Source: Setophaga petechia (Eukaryota; Chordata; Aves; Passeriformes; Parulidae). From it: a DNA stretch of 64,000 nucleotides. The notes under the pieces are model-generated. The model did no database searches. It had not been told where the DNA came from and saw only the letters and a program-made list of their open reading frames with translations. The stretch spans positions 19,604,235 through 19,668,234 of the forward strand of contig JANCRA010000005.1 in the NCBI GenBank assembly GCA_024362935.1, read 5' to 3'. Positions within the stretch are counted from its first letter, which is position 1. Each line of letters opens with the position of its first letter. A program made the translations under genes and the position numbers. This document shows positions 56,501 to 64,000 of this stretch, piece after piece.

Positions 56501-59403
56501 TAGCAAGCTGAATTTCATGTTGATGAGTCTACATTGAGTTATTCACTTAATAGATCATCTAGATTATATAGGTTTTAAGTGGTCCATTTATATTTAACTT
56601 CTCTGAATGCAGATAAAGTTTTTTCACAATTTAAGCAATTGTTTAGTGACATTCTGTTCATGTTACATAAAGAATATTTTACATTTCTTTCACTGAGAAC
56701 ATGATATGCATTTGACATAACTTATTAATTTCACAGTGTCTGGGAAGGCAGAGGTTTGCAAATGTCAAAAAGATACAGACTGGGATGTGTAAGGTTATCA
56801 CCAAATCTTTACATTTTTGCATTTCATTAATTGATGTAGACTCTCAGAATCTGTCTGCAGATGAACTTGAAATACTGAATTAAAGTACCTGACAAAAGAT
56901 CTCTGCCACTTTTGAACATTGCATGAAACATATGGATTTATACAGAGGAATGGACATATACAATGAATACAGTTATCTTCAAGTTTCTAAGGAGTAGTTA
57001 TAGTAAAAATGCTGCCTCAAATCAGCTGTATGCTATAGTGTCAAAGTGGGATAGGTACCTAAGGGAGAATATCTGGTGCACATGCAAAACCTACCATTTC
57101 TAATAAAAAGCTTCAGTTGTCCAAGGTTCTGAAGGGTTTTTGTTTTTCTGGGCCTTCAAGGAGAGAGCGAAGAAACAGAGCAGGCCAATTCCTGGTGAAA
57201 GGCTTTCATAAATTTCATCATTCAATAAATAAGTGTATTGTGGTTTTGAGATTCTCCCTAGAGTCGTTCTGATTGTATTTCTGTTGTCACTGGTAAGATT
57301 TCAACATGAACAATTGTCAGATCCATGTTAAAGATCTGCAAGAGGTGCAACTCCATAGAGTTTCTGTTGTTTGTTCTCTAAACCATGTTTATGAGCCCAA
57401 AAAAATTGTAATGCTTACTCAGCCCAAACAAGGCTGGGAAACCTACTGTAAGTTTTGAAGATTTAGAAGAGGTAAAGGTATTTACTACACCTAATTTTAC
57501 AATTTCAGTGCAATAGAATCTCTGTTATGTTTCAGATGTGTGCTCTAAATTATACTATATGGTGCTTGATGTTGAACATTAAACTGAAAGAAGATTTATT
57601 AAGAAAATAGGTGATGGTGACATTTCAGTGTTTGAGTATTTATCTCATTCTTAGGGAGGATTAGTAATTTACAGCATTTGGTACCAAAAAATCAATAATA
57701 TTATAGATGTGTTCTGACCATCAGAATTTACACCATGCATGTGATGATTGAGTTCTTTGTCATAAATTCCGTCTTTCATCCTGATATCTGATTGTATCAG
57801 AATGAACAGTAAAATCCTTATTATTTATCATGGGATGCTGTGCAAGACAGGAGACCTATTTAACCTGCACACATATCCCTAGTGCCCAGCATTTACTTTC
57901 TGCAAAGGGACAGCTATATATAGTCCTGAAGATAAGGTTATTTCTATCCTGTGAGTCCTGCTGAATTAGGACTGAAAACAGAAATGCTGTTGGCAAAGCT
58001 GTCACAGTTTTTTAGTTCACTTTTGTGAATTAGTGACCTGCAGCAGTGGGGGTTGGGCAGGCCTGCAAGTGGAAAGCAGGGAAGTGTCAGAGAAGCAGGC
58101 ACATTCCTGCATCTTATTACAGATGTAGTTTATGAAATGTCTTCTCCACCTCTTGGCTGCAGTGCCTGCCACAGCTGCATGTGGTTCAGAGGTAGAAGGA
58201 ACACTCGGGTACTGAGCATTTTAACCAGCTAAAAAAATCTCAGAGATTATTTTTCCTTCCTTGACTGGAAAGTTTCTGGCCTAGTGTGTGGTCATAGATG
58301 ATCCTGCTTGTCAGTGTCTGTCCTTCCATTTCTCTAAGCGGGGGGAGTCAACCCATTTGAGGTCATGGTCTTGATTTCATTAATCTTGCATCATGAAGCA
58401 ACCTTGTGATGTAAGTAATTAGGTAAGTATGCAGAGTCAAAAAAAAGTCTCAGAACCTAGACACCTCATTCTCCCTGCTTAAGAGAGAATTCTCCCTCCT
58501 TTCAAGTGGATATGACCTCACTCTTTCCTTTCTTCCTCGTCTCTATCTTTGAGGGCACTCTGGTAACTGTATTTTCTGAGACTGGGATGAGAGTATCTTA
58601 GCATCTTAGGATGAGCTGGAGTCTGCTTCAAGACCCTGGAAAGTTCTTTTATCCTAATAGCAGAGTCCTGGAAAGATTCCTCACTGCCAGACAGCAGGTA
58701 CTTGTGCAAGGAGTGAAATAATATGTGGAGGGTGGGGGAGAATGGTCTAGAACTGTGAGAAGAGCAGGTGATGGGGAAGCACCCTGATGAGACAGGGAGT
58801 GGCAGGGAGATAGGGACCAGAGGAGTGGCAGTGAGGACTGGCTAACAGATAACAATTGAACAGCACAGGGACTTCATATCACTGTTACCCAGAGGCTGTT
58901 TTGTGAATTCCCCAGCTCTAATATAATCTAATACACAGTCATCATTTCTTCCAGATATTAACCTATGTATCTTCTGTGCATGTAGGTATTAAATAGGTGC
59001 TTGAAGTCTGGTTGGATATTGGGGTTATGAGACAAAATTACTTCCAGCAATATACTTCTAGCAGATAAGAAATCACAAGAAAATGTAGCATTTACAAAAT
59101 GTACTAATTGAAGAAAACCAAAACGCTGGTGATAAATCATAGTGTAACTAAGATGTGAGAGTTGCAGCTACTTGATTTCTTTCTCTTTAAAGAAAGTGCT
59201 TGGGGTCAAATAGTTCATAATAGATCAAATGAAAGAGAATTTCTGAAAGGAAGAACTGCTGCTGCTCTACTTAGATTTGGCTGCAATAGTGAGTGACGTT
59301 AGTAATTATTTTTCTATTTTTGAACACACAGAAGACTTAGACCACCGCTGCAGTTCTTATGAAATCTGTTTCTTTCCATTTATTCATTAGTAAATATTAG
59401 CTC

Positions 59404-59790
59404 ATGAATGCTGATAAATATCTCTCCTTTGAGCCATCTGATTCGCTCCTGGTGAAATGGCTGTTTACACTGTCGAGACCCAGCAATTCCAACAATGTTA
59501 TCATCCGAGCGCAAGCAGCCAGTGAATTTTTAGAGGCTGTCTCAGATGGGCCTGTGTGGATGGGAGGCTGCTCTTATCCTCTGCTAATAAATGCTTCATC
59601 TTTGCTTGTAATTGTGGCAGAATGGAAATGGTGCTTAGGAGCCTGGCTGTGAGATTGCAGCAAATGGCTGCAACCTATGTTTAATGTAGTGACGCTAATG
59701 AATTCTGAGAATTAATTTTCTGCTAAGAAAGCGTGATAGAAGATACTGGAATTTCCAATTAGGTAATGGATTGACTTTCGTCAAGGCAAA
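59404..59790. promoter_or_regulatory. Candidate conserved non-coding element / enhancer
   Basis: High-complexity stretch with several CpGs (GTCGAG, CCGAGCGC, GACGCT, GCGTGA) standing out from CpG-poor intron. It contains a forkhead-like TGTTTAC (59462), a SOX-like AACAATG (59491), and homeodomain-like TAATGAATT (59696), ATTAATT (59711) and CCAATTAG (59755). An 82-codon open frame crosses it but resembles nothing known. Texture is typical of vertebrate enhancers; conservation could not be tested. Confidence 0.35.
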
Positions 59791-60984
59791 CCTACAATTT
59801 TTGTTTCTTTTTTCAATCTCTGCTTGCTTAGCCTTTCTATTATTTTAGATCCAAAAAATAGGAGGCTAAATGTGATACTTTCATCATACCTTATTTGAAA
59901 CGCATCTTGTAGTAGATTTGCTAGTCAATTTGCTTCATTCAAACTAATGCACCACCTTTTATATTTTTTTTTTTTAATTTTCATGAGCCGAACAATTTGG
60001 CTGAATTTGCAGGTGCAGCACATTTACTAGTTTTATGAATAATTGCAGTATGGTTGATGTTTGACAGTGTCTGAGCTAACTGTCCAAACTGATTTTAAAT
60101 GAATACTCGGATGAGAAGCTGAAGATGTTTTTGTTTTCTTTTTCCTCAGAAGCAAATCCTTCATTAATAGGGCTTTTTATGTTGTATTTCACTTGTACAA
60201 TGCACACATTTATTTCAGAATATTTTGTGATGAGGGAAATTGTAAAAGCTGTTTTATTACTGTACTCTTCCAAATGTTGACATTACTGAATGTTTATTAC
60301 TTTTTGATTTCTTTTTTTCTGGCATATATGTTGGATACATCTTCTTCCTGAATTTACTGGCAAGTTTGAACTCAGACACTCACATAGTTAACTTTTCCAC
60401 ACATTATAATTCTATGTCAGAGTGAGGGTCATTAGAAAATGTTGTGATAATTCTCACCTTTGTGCAGGCTTTAGAATTGTAAGAGCTGATATTCTATATT
60501 TGTTCTTTTCTGAAGAGCATTATAGTGTCAATACTGCTTCTAGTAGGGGATGATGACACCTTATTGAACACTTGCAGTGACACCAGCAGTCTGATGCATC
60601 ATTTTTCATTAGCACTTAGGTGGTGGCCCAAGAATTTTTATTTTACAGATGATGTTTACTAAGAACAGCAGCAGCAGGCGTTCATGTTGCACTAAAAGCA
60701 ACACAGTTGAACTGACAGTATGTAGAAGCAGAATATCAATAGGCCTTTCCTACATAGAGAGGAATAAGGACAAAGGAATATGCACTGAGAAACATAAGGG
60801 CTATGTTTTCAGTGTCACATGGCAGGTTTACATCCTGCATTCCATCACAGCAAGCCTGGTGAGACATCAAATTGGCACTGAATATATGAGTACAGACTGA
60901 GCCCTCAGTACCTACAGTGACTAAGCTGCGAGCTGTTTACTGCATTTGAAACCTAGCAAGGGCTAATTTCTAGAAGTGACTGTG

Positions 60985-61160
60985 TCAAAACTTCTGCTGT
61001 TTAGAGGCAAAGGAGGGCGTGTGCCTCAAACACTTCAATTCCCTGTGGCCAACCCGCTCTTTCTGCTGCTGTGTTTTTGTGACACGAGTGCTAGGAGCTT
61101 GCCATTTGACTTGATGGATTAAACCAACTCCAGTGGAAATGTTCATTCTCCTGTTAGTCT
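60985..61160. promoter_or_regulatory. Second candidate regulatory stretch with CRX/OTX-type site
   Basis: CpG-containing complex sequence (GGGCGTG, AACCCGC, CACGAG) with a GGATTAA motif at 61116-61122, the core bound by OTX/CRX homeodomain factors. The motif alone is weak evidence. Confidence 0.22.
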
Positions 61161-62018
61161 TTTCCCTGAAGCTGTACTCATACATGAAGCTACAGACAGC
61201 AGCTCTCCCTCAGCCTTGCACAGCTGTTAGTTACTAGCTCTCTGCTTTGGTGTGTCATCTCAATAACCATCTGAAAGGACTCTGTTCTTCCCATGCAGCC
61301 CCACACTTGGCACAAGAGGAGGTGTGCACTGTCTGAGCTTGGAACAGAGGGAGTTTGATCACAGAATCACGTTGATGTGTCTTGTGTCATTAACTTGGTC
61401 ATCCTGCAATTGAACAGAGTTTTGGTCGTGTTTCAAGCGAAATCCTACGTGAACACAGACTGCAGCAATATCCTGCTGCCAGAGGATGAAGGCTGCATTT
61501 AGATGAAACAATAGATAAACATTGGTTGTTGCAAAGGGGAAGCATGCACACAAAGTGAATGGTCAGTGGGGATTGGTAGGATTATGGACAGAAGCAGAGA
61601 TAATCTGAAAGAGCTCCAAGACCACCTCCTTCACAGAACTTACCTGTGCTCATTAAAACATCTTCCAGATCTAAAAACTCACTTTTCAGGCATGCTAGAA
61701 GGAAGCTAAGAACTTTTTTCTCCAAAATGTCTCTTCTTGTTAGGCATCCACAATGAGTGCAGTATCCTGGACATTTTGATATCTCACCTAGGGGTCATGT
61801 ATATGGAAAAACTCTCATGCAACTTCTGTATCCTGTCTGTAGAGTGTTTTTGTGAGTGTTCAGAGCTCAGAGAATTCATATGAGTAACTGCAGGCCACCA
61901 GGTCTAAGGTTTGCATGTTCTTCACACGTTTGATAAACACAAGATATCCTGTCTGGAACTGTGTAATTTTTTTAAGAGAATCCATTTAAACTCTAATATT
62001 ATTATCTGAAAAGCAAGT

Positions 62019-62280
62019 GCCTTTTGTGATAGGACAAGAGGTATGGGTTTTAAGCAAAAAGAGAGTGGATTCAGACTAGATCTCAGAAGGACATTTTTTG
62101 GGTTGAGGTGGAACACTGACAGAGGTTGGTAGATGCCCCATCCCTGGAAAGAGTCAAGGTCAAGTTGAACAGGGTTCTGAGCAACTTGATATAGTTCATG
62201 TCCCTGTGCGTTGCAGGGGGTTTGAACTACATGACCTTGAAAGGTCCCTTCCAACACAAACTATCCATGATCCTATGATG
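62019..62280 (+). mobile_element. CR1 LINE 3' end, old copy, sense
   Basis: The plus strand begins near TGTGATAGGACAAGAGGTATGG and continues with GGTTCTGAGCAACTTG, TTTGAACTACATGACCTTGA, AAGGTCCCTTCCAACACAAA, ending ATGATCCTATGATG, the order of the CR1 3' untranslated region and tail. Numerous substitutions and small deletions mark it as older. It is 5'-truncated and has no coding capacity. Confidence 0.82.
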
Positions 62281-62637
62281 TAGATTCACTTGGATTCAGG
62301 TATAGTACTGAAAAACTCTAGATGAAATCAAATTTAACAAGAACATTTATTTATTAACAATAAAACATAAATACTGTAAAATCGGAATGGTGAAAATCAT
62401 GAGTGCATGAGCTTTTTCAGACTGAAATCTCCACTTCAGGTACTTGCCATCAATCTGTGAATTTGTGTAATGCATGGCACTTATTGTTTTGTTCTCTTTT
62501 CCTCTGTCTTCCTGATTAATGTTGTCTTTTTTTTCAAATGCTTTTTTCCTTTTTCTCAGGAAACATGAATTTAAACAGGATTGGCTTAGATTGTATTGTC
62601 TGTGTGGGTGTATTGACTTTTAAAACTCCCGGATTAC

Positions 62638-62654
62638 AAAAAAAAAAAGGGGGG
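62638..62654. repeat. A11-G6 homopolymer junction
   Basis: Run of 11 A directly followed by 6 G. Simple low-complexity sequence. Confidence 0.9.
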
Positions 62655-64000
62655 TAGGGAGATTGTCAGAAGCTGTTCAAGGCTAATGATGGATCTTTTC
62701 CTGAAGGGGAAGGACTGGTATTTATTGCCTTGTGCCCAGAGGGATGGAGATAAAGCAGGTGGTGTTGCTTTAGTGTTTCTATCAGGAGGCTACAGTTCCA
62801 GCCTATAGCAAAATTCACCAAAACAGTTCCAAAACTGGTAACGCATTTTACAGACTTTCTTTTCTGGAATAGATGTACAGAACAGGTTAGTGAAATGATT
62901 TTCAGGAATCTAAAGTATTAAAGTTATGTTCAAAGATATTTCCAGGATCATTTTAAGACCAGATTTTAGTCTTCAGTAAAGTCTTTGAGGTGAGGCTAAA
63001 CTTTAATAACTTGCTAATGTGTTTGGTAGTATTTGAAATCAATTAATGTGTATGATTTTTTGTAATGTAGTTTAAATTTTGTACATTGTTACTTTTATTA
63101 CTAGAATATAAATTCTAAAAGGTATTTTAGTTTCACTGAACTTTTGGCTAAAATGATAGTCTTGATTTGTGGTATTTGGCCCTGCAAGGGAAGTACTTAG
63201 GTACTTATTCAGCAAATATGAAAGGAAATTGTAAAGTATGTAATATGAATGCATCTCATCAAATAAATTCATCTTGAGCTATAATTTGCTAAAATTATAG
63301 ATACTAGAAGGGAGGTATATACTGAATTTCAGCACTTCTTTTTCACATTCTCAAATAATACTAATATCATTATTATTTGAGCAAGATGAATAGAATGATT
63401 TAATATTATTAATTAGAGGATACTTGAAAGCAGTCTTATCCTGTTGGATCATTCTTGTGTTTGAATGGTATTATTTCAGCTTTATTATGCAGAAAATAAT
63501 TCAGCTTGAGTGATGGCTTCTCCAAACTTAAATCTCAATTATATAAATTAGTATGGTACTTTATTTTATGCTGATTTAAGAGGATGTATTTCTTTACTCA
63601 TTACTAGTTCACCTGTACTGCACCAGTGCACAGAAAGAACTTTGGTCCCATGTAATTCTGACTGATTCCTTTCTCTTCCAGACCGAATTGTGCAGGTTTG
63701 CAGAATTTCCTGTGATTCTTATGCTAACACTCATCATTGTGATATAGAATATCTACCCATAGCATTCATTTTAAAACCAAAGCTGTATATCAAATCCTTC
63801 TGAGTAGTGTTGCACCACAGGTTTCAGTTGTGGTTTTCAGTAGGCTGAACCCTACAGTTCATGGTCAGCCTCTCATCAGAGAATAGATAGAAAATTAAAA
63901 TTAAGTATTGTCTATTCCTCTTAATTTTTATGTGTATTAACTGTACAGCTCTTACAGGATACAATGTCATTTTTTTTCCTTTTATCTAGTTACAGTTAAA

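Larger units (their letters stand above)
53140..64000 (+). other. MYO3B: MYO3B intron, continuing beyond the window (at least 10.9 kb, phase 2)
   Basis: Starts with the donor GTGAGT. The next kinase segment expected from the family is not found, so the intron runs past 64000. A pyrimidine tract ending in TTTATCTAG at 63989 is not followed by a plausible continuation: joined to the CA of the previous exon it reads H-Y-S-stop. Contents: a (TA)17 microsatellite, a CR1 tail at 62019, and complex CpG-containing stretches between 59.4 and 61.5 kb. Remainder AT-rich without recognisable features. Confidence 0.85.

Noticed and set aside
59404..59652. 82-codon plus-strand frame in the candidate enhancer
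   Set aside because: No family resemblance; the unusual composition is better explained as regulatory DNA.
63981..64000. Acceptor-like TTTATCTAG near the window end as the next MYO3B exon
   Set aside because: In the required phase the following sequence hits a stop after two codons and does not match the expected kinase continuation.

Overview
The window looks like bird (sauropsid) nuclear DNA. It is AT-rich, most of it is non-coding, and its recognisable interspersed repeats are all CR1-type LINEs, some ending in the ATTCTGTG-type tail known from avian genomes. No bacterial-style gene arrangement, tRNA, rRNA, CRISPR array or endogenous retrovirus was recognised.

One protein-coding gene is supported, on the + strand: the 5' part of MYO3B, the class III myosin that carries an N-terminal Ste20/GCK-like kinase domain. 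Seven coding exons are readable at 10916-11099, 12574-12708, 15868-15972, 16235-16334, 20026-20102, 32165-32310 and 53074-53139. All seen introns are GT-AG and their phases chain correctly (incoming phase 2, then 0, 0, 0, 1, 0, 2, 2). Joined, they give about 270 residues: a short N-terminal leader, then the kinase domain from the glycine loop to the late C-lobe. All key kinase motifs are intact (GKGTYGKV, the AVK lysine, HRD, DFG, APE, DVWSLGI). The start codon lies in an upstream exon not identified here. The rest of the kinase and the whole myosin motor, IQ and tail regions lie beyond position 64000.

Layout: 1-10915 is non-coding 5' flank or first intron with one CR1 copy. 10916-20102 holds five kinase exons separated by 0.3-3.7 kb introns, and a CR1 copy ends only about 44 bp before the fifth exon. 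20103-32164 is a 12 kb intron with two CR1 copies, an 18-bp inverted repeat and an isolated CpG-rich patch at 28380-28571 that ends in a good splice-donor sequence. 32311-53073 is a 20.8 kb intron with a broken CR1, a CR1 scrap and a small cluster of RFX/X-box-like motifs. 53140-64000 is the start of a further intron with a (TA)17 microsatellite, an old CR1 tail and, around 59.4-61.5 kb, several complex CpG-containing stretches that look like candidate conserved regulatory DNA.

I found no convincing new biological system. The most useful leads are the CpG patch as a possible internal promoter/first exon, the X-box cluster, the 59.4-59.8 kb candidate enhancer, and the CR1 copy crowding the exon-5 acceptor. 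All motif- and composition-based regulatory calls are hypotheses from reading alone; no alignment or search was run.
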